Positions 54,791 through 63,975 of a stretch of 64,000 nt of DNA are shown here, piece after piece; positions within the stretch are counted from its first letter, which is position 1; every line of letters starts with the position of its first letter. Source of the stretch: Loktanella sp. M215. GTDB taxonomy: Bacteria > Pseudomonadota > Alphaproteobacteria > Rhodobacterales > Rhodobacteraceae. The notes beneath the pieces were generated by a model. That model was not told the origin of the DNA and did no database searches. It saw only the letters and a list, made by a program, of their open reading frames with translations. Position numbers and translations under genes: made by a program. Location: positions 2,572,001 through 2,636,000 of the forward strand of contig NZ_WMEA01000001.1 of NCBI RefSeq assembly GCF_021735925.1, in the 5' to 3' direction.

Positions 54791-54807
54791 TTATCTGGTC
54801 AGATGAA
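54791..54807. repeat. Second copy of the TTATCTGG-CAGATGAA palindrome
   Basis: TTATCTGGTCAGATGAA, identical to 36161-36177 except T for C in the middle. It lies in a 182-bp gap between convergent genes, so it has no obvious gene to control. Confidence 0.5.
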
Positions 54808-54859
54808 TGCGGACGCCGTGCGCCGAAGCGGACGATTGCGCGGGTGGCCGGAGGCGGTC

Positions 54860-54886
54860 TTTGAGTATTTGGAAAAAAGCGAGGAC
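54860..54886 (+). repeat. 27-bp intergenic repeat (copy 2)
   Basis: TTTGAGTATTTGG followed by AAAAAAGCGAGGAC; one difference from the copy at 32836-32862. Here it precedes no gene on the same strand. Confidence 0.65.
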
Positions 54887-54888
54887 GG

Positions 54889-54913
54889 GAGGGCGGTCTG
54901 TGTGACCGCCCTC
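54889..54913. terminator. Hairpin between convergent HerA-like gene and ggt
   Basis: 10-bp stem GAGGGCGGTC / GACCGCCCTC with a 5-nt loop, 20 nt from the ggt stop. No T run on either side. Confidence 0.55.
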
Positions 54914-54932
54914 GTCGTGAACGTCCCGGTGC

Positions 54933-56723
54933 TTACTGACCCAGCGCAATCCCTTCGCGGCGGGGGTCTGCGCCGCCGGTCAGGGTGACTGCGTCGATCA
55001 CGATGGCCTGCAGGCCGGAGTTCAGATCGCCGACCTTCACCTTGAACCCCAGGTCGGTCAGGGGCTGTTCCAAGTCAGCAATGGGCGTGCCGGCCTCGAC
55101 ATCCATGGTGCCGAAACGGTTCAGGATGTGCGGCATTGCCACCGCCTGCTGCGCATCCATACCCCAGTCGAGGTGGGCGATGATCGCCTGGGCGACGTAG
55201 CCGATGATCTGGCTGCCGCCGGGACTGCCCACGACCATGACCGGCTTGCCGTCTTGCATGACAATGGTCGGGGCCATGGACGACCGCGGGCGTTTGCCCG
55301 GTTCGATCCGGTTGGCGATGGGATAGCCCGCGTCGTCATGCGTGGCGAAACTGAAATCCGTCAGTTCATTGTTCAGCAGGAAGCCCCGCACGAAAAGGCG
55401 GCTGCCGAAGCCGTTCTCGATCGTCGTCGTCATCGACAGGGCGTTGCCGAAGCTGTCCACGATCGAAATGTGCGAAGTCGAGGGGAATTCGATCGCCGTG
55501 TCGTCGCCAAGCAGCATGGCGTGGTCCCAGTCTGGCAGGCCCGGTGACACTTCGGGCAGGGCATCGTCGCCTTTCAGCAGAGCGGCGCGTTCCGCGAGGT
55601 AGGGCGCGGCGGTCAGGCCCGCGGTGGGCATGGGCACGAAATCGCTGTCGGCCATGTAGCGGCCCCGGTCGGCGAAGGCGAGGCGCGAGGTGTCGCCGAT
55701 CAGCCGCCAGCTTTCGGGGTTGTCAGGACCGAGGGCCGCCAGATCGAAATTGTCGAGCGTGCCGAGGATCTGTCCCACCGTCAGCGCGCCCGAGGAGGGC
55801 GGGCCCATGCCGCAGACCTCTGCCGCGCGGTAGGTGACGCAAACGGGGTCACGCTGTTTCACGCGGTAAAGTGCCAGGTCGTCCATTGCGAGGTAACCGG
55901 GATTGCCCGCTGCCGTGCGCACGGTCGCGACGATGTCCTGCGCGATGGGTCCGGCATAGAAGGCGGCGGTGCCGTCTGCCGCGATCTGGCGCAGGGTGTC
56001 GGCGTAGGCGGGGTTCGTCAGCGTCGCACCCGCAGCGAGCGGTGTGCCACCCGGCAGGAAATAGGCGGCGGTTGCGGGAAAGCGGGACAGGCGTTCGGCG
56101 TCGTCAGCGATGGCACCGGCCATGCGGTCCGACACGGCGAACCCGTCTGACGCCAGCCGGATCGCATCGTCGAAGAGGTCGGACCAGTTGGCGCGGCCCC
56201 AGCGGCGATGCGCGTCTTCCATCAATCTGGGGGTGCCGGGGGTGCCGACGGAGAGCCCGCCGACGACGGCATCGAAGAAGTCCAGCGGTGTGCCGTCGTC
56301 TTTGAGGAAGGCTTTCGGCGTCACCGCCAGCGGCGCGGTCTCGCGTCCGTCCAGCGTGGTCACTGCGCCGCTGGCGGCATCGTACCAGACAAGGAATGCG
56401 CCACCGCCCAGCCCTGACGACTGCGGTTCCACCAGCCCCAGCACCGCCTGCGTCGCGACCATGGCATCCGCCGCGGTGCCGCCGGCGGCCAGCACGTCGG
56501 CACCCGCCTGAACGGCCAGCGGGTTGGCCGCGGCGATCATCCAGTCCTGCGCGATCACGGGCTTGCCCGCCGCCTTGGTCCCGAGGGATGCGCGTGCGGC
56601 GTCCGACAACCCGGCAAAGCTGTCACCGGCGCCAGCCGCCTCTGGTGCGATCGCATCGGCGGCCTGTTGGGCCGCCAGCGGTGTGGCACAAAGGGCGAGG
56701 GCGATCAGCGAAAGGCGGTGCAT
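54933..56723 (-). CDS. ggt: Gamma-glutamyltransferase
   Basis: Ggt cleaves glutathione and other gamma-glutamyl compounds in the periplasm. From MHRLSLIALALCATPLAAQ, a signal peptide with RBS AAGGACA, the precursor has 596 residues. The autoprocessing Thr is at the start of the small subunit, in ALSMTTTIENGFGSRL (about residue 430). PQSSGLGGGAFLVWYD carries the conserved substrate Arg/Gly region, and GSPGGSQIIGYVAQAI is the C-terminal signature. Alone on its strand. Confidence 0.95.
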   Translation of the reverse strand: MHRLSLIALALCATPLAAQQAADAIAPEAAGAGDSFAGLSDAARASLGTKAAGKPVIAQDWMIAAANPLAVQAGADVLAAGGTAADAMVATQAVLGLVEPQSSGLGGGAFLVWYDAASGAVTTLDGRETAPLAVTPKAFLKDDGTPLDFFDAVVGGLSVGTPGTPRLMEDAHRRWGRANWSDLFDDAIRLASDGFAVSDRMAGAIADDAERLSRFPATAAYFLPGGTPLAAGATLTNPAYADTLRQIAADGTAAFYAGPIAQDIVATVRTAAGNPGYLAMDDLALYRVKQRDPVCVTYRAAEVCGMGPPSSGALTVGQILGTLDNFDLAALGPDNPESWRLIGDTSRLAFADRGRYMADSDFVPMPTAGLTAAPYLAERAALLKGDDALPEVSPGLPDWDHAMLLGDDTAIEFPSTSHISIVDSFGNALSMTTTIENGFGSRLFVRGFLLNNELTDFSFATHDDAGYPIANRIEPGKRPRSSMAPTIVMQDGKPVMVVGSPGGSQIIGYVAQAIIAHLDWGMDAQQAVAMPHILNRFGTMDVEAGTPIADLEQPLTDLGFKVKVGDLNSGLQAIVIDAVTLTGGADPRREGIALGQ

Positions 56724-56803
56724 GGCGTGTCCTTCTGGCAGGCTGGGATGCCGCCAGCATGAAGGACCAGCCTCAAAGCGCAACCTTCAATTGCACGCGA
56801 GGC

Positions 56804-58111
56804 TCAGAGTGGCCGGATCTTGAGCGTGGCGAGGCGGTTCTCGTCCTTTTCCATCACCTCGAACCGGAAGCCGTGGAAGGAAAAGACCTGCCCCTCGACC
56901 GGGATGATCTGCGCTTCGTGGATCACGAGGCCCGCCACGGTATTGGCTTCGTCATCGGGCAGGGTCCAGTCGTGGGCGCGGTTCACGTCGCGGATCGTCA
57001 TGGACCCGTCAATCAGATAGGCACCGTCCTCGGTCTGGGTGACGACATAGTCGTCTTCCTCGTCGAACTCGTCGGCAATCTCGCCCACGATTTCCTCGAT
57101 GATGTCTTCCAGCGTCAACAGACCCTGCAGGGCCCCATATTCGTCCACCACCAGCGCGAAATGCGTCTTGCGCTTCAGGAACTGGCGCATCTGGTCGTCC
57201 AGCGTCGTGGTTTCGGGAATGAAGTAGGGCGGCATCGCCACGTCCATGATGTCGACGCGCGTCATGCGGTCGGCCCCGTCGGCGGTGGCATTGTGGGTCG
57301 CGCGCAAAAGATCCTTGGCGTGGATCACGCCCACGATGTTTTCCGGATCGTCGCGATAAAGCGGCAGGCGCGTGTGTGCGGATTCCAGGCACTGGCGCAG
57401 GATGTCGGCGGCAGGCTGGTCTGCGTCCACCATCTCGATCCCAGAGCGGTGCAGCATGACCTCTTCGACCGTGCGTTCCGCCAGATCGAGCGCGCCGAGG
57501 ATGCGGTCGCGGTCCTCTTTTTCGACGACGCCTTCGGAATGGCCCAGTTGCAAGGCACCCGCAATCTCCTCGCGCACGGCGAGGATGTGGCTGTCGGGAT
57601 CGGTGCGCACGCCGAAGACGTAAAGCACGCCGCGCACGAAATAGCGCACCGCGCTGACCAGCGGCGAGAACAGCAGGATCACGATCTTGATGGGCCTTGC
57701 CACCAGCGAGGCGGTGCTTTCAGGGTTGGTGATGGCATAGGTCTTGGGCAGCACCTCGGCAAAGATCAGGACCAGCAGGGTCATCACGATCGTGGCCAGT
57801 GCCACGCCGTTGGGCCCGAAGGTCTTGGTCAGCAGCGCCGTCGCCAGCGAGGTCGCGAGGATGTTCACGACGTTGTTGCCCAACAGAACCGATCCGATCA
57901 GCCGCTCGCTGTCTTCGGTCACATCAAGCGCTGTCTGCGCACCCGAACTGCCCCGGTCGGCCGCCGCCCGCAGCTTGCCGCGAGAGGCAGCGGTCAGCGC
58001 GGTTTCAGAGCCGGAGAAGAAGCCCGACATCACCAGCAGCACCATGATACCGCCCGCCGTCAGCCAGAATGAGGCGTCGAATAGGGAAGCACCGGTCGTC
58101 GAGGGGTCCAT
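56804..58111 (-). CDS. CNNM/CorC-family membrane protein (hemolysin C-like)
   Basis: This 435-residue inner-membrane protein has an N-terminal DUF21/CNNM domain (about 1-195; SGFFSGSETALTAASRGKL) with three or four helices. A CBS pair follows (about 210-335; VMLHRSGIEMVDADQPAADIL, THFALVVDEYGALQGLLTLEDIIEEIVGEIADE). The CorC_HlyC domain (about 345-435) ends the protein. CNNM homologues transport or sense Mg2+. The old hemolysin label is not supported. Located 86 bp downstream of xerD on the same strand. Confidence 0.92.
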   Translation of the reverse strand: MDPSTTGASLFDASFWLTAGGIMVLLVMSGFFSGSETALTAASRGKLRAAADRGSSGAQTALDVTEDSERLIGSVLLGNNVVNILATSLATALLTKTFGPNGVALATIVMTLLVLIFAEVLPKTYAITNPESTASLVARPIKIVILLFSPLVSAVRYFVRGVLYVFGVRTDPDSHILAVREEIAGALQLGHSEGVVEKEDRDRILGALDLAERTVEEVMLHRSGIEMVDADQPAADILRQCLESAHTRLPLYRDDPENIVGVIHAKDLLRATHNATADGADRMTRVDIMDVAMPPYFIPETTTLDDQMRQFLKRKTHFALVVDEYGALQGLLTLEDIIEEIVGEIADEFDEEDDYVVTQTEDGAYLIDGSMTIRDVNRAHDWTLPDDEANTVAGLVIHEAQIIPVEGQVFSFHGFRFEVMEKDENRLATLKIRPL

Positions 58112-58196
58112 GATCAGCTTTCAGAGTTGGTTTGGTTGGTTATGGGGTGCGATGCGGATCGCTTCAAGAGGGGGGCCGGTGTGACGCCACGCGGGG

Positions 58197-59144
58197 TCAG
58201 GACACCCCGGGTTTGCGGGCCAGCGGGTGGTGCGTCATCACCAGTTCGGTCAGCGCCTCGTCCAGCACGTGGGTATAGATCTCGGTCGTGGCGACATCGG
58301 CGTGACCCAGCATGATCTGGATCGCCCGCAGATCGGCGCCACCGGCCAGCAGATGGGTCGCAAAGGCGTGGCGCATCGTGTGGGGTGTCACGTCGTCTGG
58401 CGGCACGCCGGCGGCGGTGGCAAGTTCCTTGATCAGGAAAAAGAACCGCTGGCGCGTCATGTGGCCGGTCTTGCCGCGCGTCGGAAAGAGGTATTTCGAC
58501 ACCGGCTTGCCGTCGGCCCTGCGCTGGTCCTGCTGCGCGTCCCAGTCCGCCAGCCAGGCGGTGACGGCGGCGCGGGCAGGGGGCGACAGCGGCACGAGGC
58601 GTTCCTTGCCACCCTTGCCGCGCACCAGCAGCATGCGCGGATCGCCGCGCGCGGCGCTGACGGGCAGGGACACCAGTTCCGTCACGCGCATGCCGGTGGC
58701 GTACAGCAGTTCCATCAGGCAGGTATTCTTGACCGCATCGACGGTGCAGTCGCGGGCGGCCTGCAACAGGCGCGCGACCTCGTCGATGGTCAGCGTCTTG
58801 GGCAGGGATTTCGACTTGCCCGGCCCCTTGATGCGGATCGCGGGATTGTCCGGGCGCCAGCCTTCCTCGAAGGCAAAGCGGTACAGCTGGCGGATCGACG
58901 ACAGGCGTCGCGCGCGGGTGGCGCGCGCCAGCCCCTGTGCGTCGCAGTCGATCAGATAGCCTTCGACATCATCCTGTGTCGCGGTGGCAAAGTGCAGGCC
59001 CCGGTCCGCCAGCCATGTGGCCACGTCGTTCAGGTCGCGGGCATAGGCCAGCTGCGTGTTGCGGGCGGCGTCCAGCTCGGCAGCCTGTGCGGCGACGAAG
59101 GTCTGGATCCAGCGCGCCATGCCATCGGGGCCGCCGGCCGTCAT
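58197..59144 (-). CDS. xerD: Tyrosine recombinase XerD
   Basis: XerD with XerC resolves chromosome dimers at dif. The 315 residues have an N-terminal SAM-like core-binding domain (about 8-95). The catalytic domain contains Arg in LLYATGMRVTEL, Lys in GKGGKERLVPLS, HTMRHAFATHLL (HxxR), GHADVATTEIYTHV with His and the nucleophile Tyr. The ATG overlaps the preceding stop. A second ATG eight codons later is possible. No integrase-specific arm domain or attachment site nearby, so this is the housekeeping enzyme. Confidence 0.94.
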   Translation of the reverse strand: MTAGGPDGMARWIQTFVAAQAAELDAARNTQLAYARDLNDVATWLADRGLHFATATQDDVEGYLIDCDAQGLARATRARRLSSIRQLYRFAFEEGWRPDNPAIRIKGPGKSKSLPKTLTIDEVARLLQAARDCTVDAVKNTCLMELLYATGMRVTELVSLPVSAARGDPRMLLVRGKGGKERLVPLSPPARAAVTAWLADWDAQQDQRRADGKPVSKYLFPTRGKTGHMTRQRFFFLIKELATAAGVPPDDVTPHTMRHAFATHLLAGGADLRAIQIMLGHADVATTEIYTHVLDEALTELVMTHHPLARKPGVS

Positions 59145-60688
59145 GTGGCGCGGTCCAGCAGCAGCAGTTGCAGCGTCGCCCGCCGCGCCGTGTCGTCCAG
59201 ACCCGCGCGGCGCAGCACCAGCAGGGCGTCTGTCACCGACCGGGCATCCCCCGCGACGCCCGCGTCAAAGACCGGCAGGACGCGCAACAGCGCCTCGCCC
59301 AGCTTCTTGTCCTTCAGCAGGTCGACAAAAACCTCTGGCGGGATTTTCTGGGCAAAGCCCGCGACGATCGCCTCGTCCATCGCGGTCTGGGGCATCATAT
59401 CCGTAAAGTCCCCGGTCGCCACGGCCTTCAGCATCGGGTCCAGCGTCGTGGCGCGGGCCGCGACACCGGCATAATCATCCGATAGCAGGCCAAGCGTGGT
59501 GGCGATGGCGGCGGCCGGGCCGGTCAGGTCAAGCCGCGCAAGGGGTGCTGCATAAAGGCTGGCAAAAGCCACCTCGGCCCGGATCGACTGCATCGCCGCC
59601 CAGGCGTCAGGCAGGGTCTGCGCCACGGCATCCGGGTCAGCCGCGTTCACGGCGGCATTCAGGCGCTGAAACGCATCGACGCGGTCCCAGACACCACCGG
59701 ATGCCGCAGGTGTCACCCGTGACATGACCTGTGCGAGGTTCTGCGCCGACAGCGCGCCGTGCAGCGACAGACGCTCTGCCGCGTCCAGCCGCGCCTTTTC
59801 GCCCACCGTGTCGCGCAGGTCGGCATTGGCAAAGGCCAGCGGCAGCGGCCCCGTCGACATGCCCTCGCCGATCGCCTCGCGCATCCGAAAGATCAGCGGG
59901 CTCAATCGTTCCGGCGGCGGTAAAGGGGCGGCGGGATCGACCAGGTCCGCATCAAGGAACCGCGACAGCAGGGCGTCGTCCTCCTCGGACACGTCGCCCA
60001 ACGCGCGGTGCGTGTTCAGCGTCAGCGCCGCGGCCATCCAGTCGCCGCCGCGTGCAAGGCAGAAGATCCGCGCAGGATAGGTCGGTGCCAGACCGGGGGC
60101 GGAGCGCATGGTGTCGCAGGGCGCATCCTCCGACCCGGTCAGCAACGCGATGTCGAACCAGCGGCGAAAAAGGTCGGGATCCGTCGGATCGGCAGCGCGG
60201 GTCAGCGCCAGCGCCTCGGTCAGGTTGCCGAGGTCCAGAAGCTTGTCGATGCGCGCCAGCAGCAGGGCGTGACCCCGGCCTGCCGGCGCCTCGGCCTGCG
60301 CCAGCAGAAGCGTCAGCAGCAGGTCATGCAGTGCAGGCAGGCCCGGTTCGCCGACCGCCTGGATCAGGGTGGTCAGCGTCGCCGTGTCGCTGGCGGACCA
60401 CAGGGTCGGCGGCAGCCCGGTCAGGGACTGGGGCAGGGTGCCGATGGCCACGGTCGTCACGTCGTCCAGCGGGGTCACGGTGATCTGCGGCGTGCCGGCG
60501 CCCGTTGCGACGGGCGCTTCCGGCAGACGGGGCCGGGAGACGGCCCTCGGTGCTGTCACCGGCTCCTCGACCGAACGCGACAGCCAGTCGATCGCCGACA
60601 GGGGCCGGTTGTTTGGCCCCAGAGTCGATTGTGCCGCGACCGGGGTCGCGAAGGCGAATGCAAGAACGGGCAGCCAGCGCCGCACCAC
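59141..60688 (-). CDS. Exported helical-repeat protein of unknown function
   Basis: About 515 residues from GTG 60688 (VVRRWLPVLAFAFATPVAAQ, a signal peptide). The body is Ala/Leu/Asp-rich and almost entirely helical, with repeated pairs such as GNLTEALALTRAADP and AAERLSLHGALSAQNLAQV, suggesting a TPR- or HEAT-like solenoid in the periplasm. No catalytic motif. It is positioned between a 50-residue membrane-peptide gene (2-bp gap) and xerD (ATGA overlap). Longer upstream reading overlaps the peptide gene and was rejected. Confidence 0.75.
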   Translation of the reverse strand: MVRRWLPVLAFAFATPVAAQSTLGPNNRPLSAIDWLSRSVEEPVTAPRAVSRPRLPEAPVATGAGTPQITVTPLDDVTTVAIGTLPQSLTGLPPTLWSASDTATLTTLIQAVGEPGLPALHDLLLTLLLAQAEAPAGRGHALLLARIDKLLDLGNLTEALALTRAADPTDPDLFRRWFDIALLTGSEDAPCDTMRSAPGLAPTYPARIFCLARGGDWMAAALTLNTHRALGDVSEEDDALLSRFLDADLVDPAAPLPPPERLSPLIFRMREAIGEGMSTGPLPLAFANADLRDTVGEKARLDAAERLSLHGALSAQNLAQVMSRVTPAASGGVWDRVDAFQRLNAAVNAADPDAVAQTLPDAWAAMQSIRAEVAFASLYAAPLARLDLTGPAAAIATTLGLLSDDYAGVAARATTLDPMLKAVATGDFTDMMPQTAMDEAIVAGFAQKIPPEVFVDLLKDKKLGEALLRVLPVFDAGVAGDARSVTDALLVLRRAGLDDTARRATLQLLLLDRAT

Positions 60689-60690
60689 CG

Positions 60691-60843
60691 CTATTCCGTG
60701 CCCAACTTGACGGGTTGGGTGACCGCATGGGTGGGCGGCGCGAAATCGCCGGGAAAGAACAACGGCCCGGCATAGGCGTAGGCGATCAGTGCCAGCGCCG
60801 CCAGAACCGCCAGAAAAAAGAGTGCCTTGATCAGTCGCCACAT
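60691..60843 (-). CDS. 50-residue single-pass membrane protein
   Basis: ATG...TAG gives 50 residues. MWRLIKALFFLAVLAALALI leads into a hydrophobic helix (about 7-26). A periplasmic tail with FPGDFAPPTHAVTQ and PVKLGTE follows. The stop lies 2 bp before the GTG of the helical-repeat protein gene, so the two are co-translated. The gene is divergent from aroK by 153 bp. Possibly a membrane partner for the exported solenoid protein. Confidence 0.65.
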   Translation of the reverse strand: MWRLIKALFFLAVLAALALIAYAYAGPLFFPGDFAPPTHAVTQPVKLGTE

Positions 60844-60996
60844 GAATTCGCGTCCCGTCTTGTGCCTGTCGCCCGGTCAACCGCCGGATCTGCCGTGTTT
60901 ATATATGGCCTTTTCGGCAAGATCACGCCATTCAGGGTGACAATTCGAAACTCGGCGGCGCGCGGCCTGTGCCGGGCTGAAAATCAGGGGACGGAT

Positions 60997-61575
60997 GTGA
61001 CGGTGACGACCACCGACCAGAGTCAGACGGGCCTTGCCCTGCGCCGTACGGTGGTGCTGGTGGGGATGATGGGATCGGGCAAGACCGCGATCGGTCGTGC
61101 CCTGTCGCAGCGTCTGGCCGTGCCCTTTCTGGACAGCGATGCCGAGATCGAGACCGCCGCAAATGCCTCTATCGCTGAAATTTTCGCCCGTGACGGCGAG
61201 CCGTTCTTCCGCCGCCGCGAATCAGAAGTGATATCCCGTCTGCTGACCGGCCCCCCCTGCATCCTGTCGACGGGGGGCGGCGCCTACCTTGCGCAAGGCA
61301 ACCGCCACGCGATCCGGCAGCACGGCGTTGCGGTCTGGCTGAATGCGCCGCTCGACCTGCTCTGGGACAGGGTCCGTCACAAGGATTCCCGGCCCCTGCT
61401 GCGCACCGCCGATCCGCAGGCGACGCTGGCCCGCATCTTCGAGGATCGCACGCCGATCTATGCCAAGGCCGCCCTGCACCTCGACGTGCGGCACCGCGCT
61501 TCCATCGACGAGACGACGGATGACGTGATCGCCCTTCTGAAAACCCGCGAAGACATACTGGAAGACCTGACATGA
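60997..61575 (+). CDS. aroK: Shikimate kinase
   Basis: AroK phosphorylates shikimate in aromatic amino acid synthesis. The 192 residues contain VLVGMMGSGKTAIGRAL (Walker A), FLDSDAEIE (shikimate Asp), EPFFRRRESEVISRL and STGGGAYL (shikimate-binding Arg and Gly). RPLLRT is the lid segment. No ATG is available; I chose GTG 60997, 5 nt from GGGGA. GTG 61003 is an alternative. The stop overlaps aroB by 4 nt. Confidence 0.94.
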   Translation: MTVTTTDQSQTGLALRRTVVLVGMMGSGKTAIGRALSQRLAVPFLDSDAEIETAANASIAEIFARDGEPFFRRRESEVISRLLTGPPCILSTGGGAYLAQGNRHAIRQHGVAVWLNAPLDLLWDRVRHKDSRPLLRTADPQATLARIFEDRTPIYAKAALHLDVRHRASIDETTDDVIALLKTREDILEDLT

Positions 61576-62675
61576 CACAGACCGTACCCGTCGCCCTGCC
61601 GGGGCGCGAATATGACGTGCTGATCGGGCCGGGTCTGCTGGCTGGGGCCGGTGCGCGCATCGCGGCCCTTGGCGGACGCCCGCACGTGGCGATCCTGACC
61701 GACGAGACGGTGGCAGACCTGCATCTGGCGGCCCTGCAGGACGCCCTGTCGCAGGCCGGCCTGACGAGCGCCGCCCTGGCCTTGCCGCCGGGTGAAGGCA
61801 CCAAAAGTTGGTCGCAGCTCGAAGCTTGCTGCGATTTCCTGTTGGATCAAAAGGTCGAGCGTGGGGATGTCGTAATCGCCTTCGGAGGCGGCGTGATCGG
61901 CGATCTGGGCGGCTTTGCCGCCGCCATCCTGCGGCGCGGTGTGCGCTTCGTGCAGTTGCCGACGACCCTGCTGGCGCAGGTCGACAGCTCTGTGGGCGGC
62001 AAGACCGGCATCAATACGGGCCACGGCAAGAACCTGATCGGCGCCTTCCACCAGCCCAGCCTCGTGCTGGCGGACACCGACCTTCTGTCCACATTGCCTG
62101 CGCGCGATTTTCTGGCGGGCTACGGCGAGGTCGTGAAATACGGCCTGCTGGGCGATGCCGCGTTCTTCGACTGGCTGGAAGGTCACGCACCTTCCATGGC
62201 CGCGGGCGACATGGCCGCGCGCGTCCACGCCGTCACGCGGTCCGTGCAGATGAAGGCCGAAATCGTGGTCCGCGACGAGACCGAACAGGGCGACCGCGCG
62301 CTGCTGAACCTTGGCCATACCTTTTGCCACGCGCTGGAAAAGGCGACGGGCTTCGGCGACCGCCTGCTGCACGGCGAAGGTGTCGCCATCGGCTGCGCGC
62401 TGGCGTTCGAACTGTCGGCGCGCCTTGGGCTGTGCAGTCAGGAAGACCCCAGCCGCCTGCGCGCCCACCTGCGCGATATGGGGATGAAGGTCGACATCCG
62501 CGACATTCCCGGCGATCTGCCCGACGCCGACGCCCTTCTGACCCTGATGGGGCAGGACAAGAAGGTGATCGCGGGCAAGCTGCGTTTCGTGCTGGCGCGG
62601 GGCATCGGTCAGGCCTTCGTCACGTCCGACGTGCCCCGCGACGCGGTCCTGTCGGTGCTGCGCGACGCCGCCTGA
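61572..62675 (+). CDS. aroB: 3-dehydroquinate synthase
   Basis: AroB converts DAHP to 3-dehydroquinate with NAD+ and Zn2+. The 367 residues include AFGGGVIGDLGGFAAAILRRGV (NAD loop), QVDSSVGGKTGINTGHGKNLIGAFHQP, and the zinc ligands in GEVVKYG, LNLGHTFCHALE and HGEGVAIG. The order aroK-aroB with overlapping codons is the usual proteobacterial operon. Confidence 0.96.
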   Translation: MTQTVPVALPGREYDVLIGPGLLAGAGARIAALGGRPHVAILTDETVADLHLAALQDALSQAGLTSAALALPPGEGTKSWSQLEACCDFLLDQKVERGDVVIAFGGGVIGDLGGFAAAILRRGVRFVQLPTTLLAQVDSSVGGKTGINTGHGKNLIGAFHQPSLVLADTDLLSTLPARDFLAGYGEVVKYGLLGDAAFFDWLEGHAPSMAAGDMAARVHAVTRSVQMKAEIVVRDETEQGDRALLNLGHTFCHALEKATGFGDRLLHGEGVAIGCALAFELSARLGLCSQEDPSRLRAHLRDMGMKVDIRDIPGDLPDADALLTLMGQDKKVIAGKLRFVLARGIGQAFVTSDVPRDAVLSVLRDAA

Positions 62676-62688
62676 GGCAATGCGAAAA

Positions 62689-62708
62689 CGCCGCCCCAAA
62701 GGGCGGCG
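62689..62708. terminator. Terminator between aroB and ssb
   Basis: 8-bp stem CGCCGCCC / GGGCGGCG with CAAA loop, preceded by AAAA, so it also has a T run for the ssb (minus) transcript. Serves both convergent genes. Confidence 0.75.
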
Positions 62709-62714
62709 CATCCA

Positions 62715-63254
62715 TCAGAACGGGATTTCGTCGTCCATGTCGCCGCGGCCACCGCCGCCACCCGATGACGAGCCGCCACCGGAGTTGCCGCCGCCGTAGC
62801 CGCCGCCCTGGTCGTAGCCGCCACCGCCACCGCCGCCGTAACCACCGCCTTGGTCGTAACCGCCACCGCCGCCCATGCCGCCACCACCGCCGCCGCCTTC
62901 ACCGCGGCCGTCCAGCATCGTCAGGGTCGAGGTGAAGGGCCGCAGCACGACTTCGGTGCTATAGCGGTCCGCCCCGGACTGATCCTGCCACTTGCGGGTC
63001 TCAAGCTGACCCTCGATGTAAACTTTCGATCCCTTCTTCAGGTACTGCTCTGCCACCCGCGCCAGCGGCTCCGAGAAGATGGCGACCGAATGCCACTGGG
63101 TGCGTTCCTTGCGTTCGCCGGATTGCTTGTCCTTCCACGTCTCGGACGTGGCGATTCGCAGATTGCAGACCTTGCCGCCGTTCTGAAAGCTGCGGACCTC
63201 CGGATCGGCACCGAGGTTGCCGATCAGAATGACCTTGTTGACCGAACCTGCCAT
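62715..63254 (-). CDS. ssb: Single-stranded DNA-binding protein
   Basis: Ssb coats single-stranded DNA in replication and repair. From [21 protein letters not shown] the protein has 179 residues. The OB fold (1-110) includes [16 protein letters not shown] and [21 protein letters not shown] Gly-rich linker (about 118-172) contains two [10 protein letters not shown] units. The C-terminal acidic tip DMDDEIPF recruits partner proteins. Linker length is within the range of the family. Confidence 0.97.
   Translation of the reverse strand: MAGSVNKVILIGNLGADPEVRSFQNGGKVCNLRIATSETWKDKQSGERKERTQWHSVAIFSEPLARVAEQYLKKGSKVYIEGQLETRKWQDQSGADRYSTEVVLRPFTSTLTMLDGRGEGGGGGGGMGGGGGYDQGGGYGGGGGGGYDQGGGYGGGNSGGGSSSGGGGGRGDMDDEIPF
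62780..62900 (-). repeat. Gly-rich repeat coding region of ssb
   Basis: Tandem GGC/GGT codons encode two [10 protein letters not shown] units separated by a Gly run. Simple-sequence region prone to length change. Confidence 0.7.
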
Positions 63255-63387
63255 ATCATTTTCCTTCGCGATTCTGCGTTTGCGCCAGTGTGGCAGATAA
63301 GCGCGCAGAGGTGAACCGATCAAGGGGTGGCGCGAAAGGCGTTTTCGCGTAAAGTATGCCCAAGAAAACGGGGACAGGGATGTTGAT

Positions 63388-63975
63388 ATGCGGATGATCG
63401 GTCTTGGACTGACGATCGTGCTTGGCCTGACGGGTCAGACACTCATGGCCGATACGGTCTCGACGTCGTCGCGCATGTCACTGTTCCAAAGCCAGCTGTC
63501 GGTGCTCGATAACCGCTCTGCCGCGCAATACAGCAACTCCGTCCGCCTCCAGCCGAAACGCGCCATCGTGCCCGTCGCGGCCCCCGCGACGCCAGCCTTC
63601 ATCGGACGCTACAACGGCCCGTACCTTGCCCTCGCGCGCACTGCCGCCCGCAAGCATGGCGTGCCAGAGGATCTGTTCCTGCGCCTTGTGCAGCAGGAAT
63701 CGGGCTGGAACGCGCGTGCCCGGTCCCACAAGGGTGCGATGGGGCTGGCTCAGCTGATGCCCGAAACGGCGCGTCGCCTTGGCGTCGATCCGACAGACCC
63801 GGTGCAGAACCTCGAAGGCGGGGCGCGCTATCTGAAGCTGCAATATGTCAAGTTCGGCAACTGGCCCCATGCGCTGGCGGCCTACAATGCTGGCCCGGGT
63901 GCAGTCGAGAAATACCGTGGCATTCCCCCCTACGCCGAGACGCGCAATTATGTCCGCGTGATCTGGGGCAACTAG
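63388..63975 (+). CDS. Lytic transglycosylase (SLT family)
   Basis: This 195-residue precursor has a signal peptide, [21 protein letters not shown]. The SLT domain (about 80-195) has the catalytic Glu in [35 protein letters not shown] follows, then [35 protein letters not shown], all typical of MltC/Slt-type muramidases that cleave peptidoglycan to 1,6-anhydroMurNAc. That product is the substrate of AnmK encoded earlier in the window. Confidence 0.93.
   Translation: MRMIGLGLTIVLGLTGQTLMADTVSTSSRMSLFQSQLSVLDNRSAAQYSNSVRLQPKRAIVPVAAPATPAFIGRYNGPYLALARTAARKHGVPEDLFLRLVQQESGWNARARSHKGAMGLAQLMPETARRLGVDPTDPVQNLEGGARYLKLQYVKFGNWPHALAAYNAGPGAVEKYRGIPPYAETRNYVRVIWGN

Noticed and set aside
56396..58072. 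558-codon plus-strand open frame over ggt and the CorC-type gene
   Set aside because: Antisense to two clear genes; composition typical of a GC-rich shadow.
56804..58111. Hemolysin
   Set aside because: CNNM, CBS and CorC domains indicate a metal transport or sensing membrane protein, not a toxin.
58197..59144. Tyrosine recombinase as a sign of an integrated element
   Set aside because: Sequence and operon context fit housekeeping XerD; no attachment-site repeats or mobile genes are nearby.
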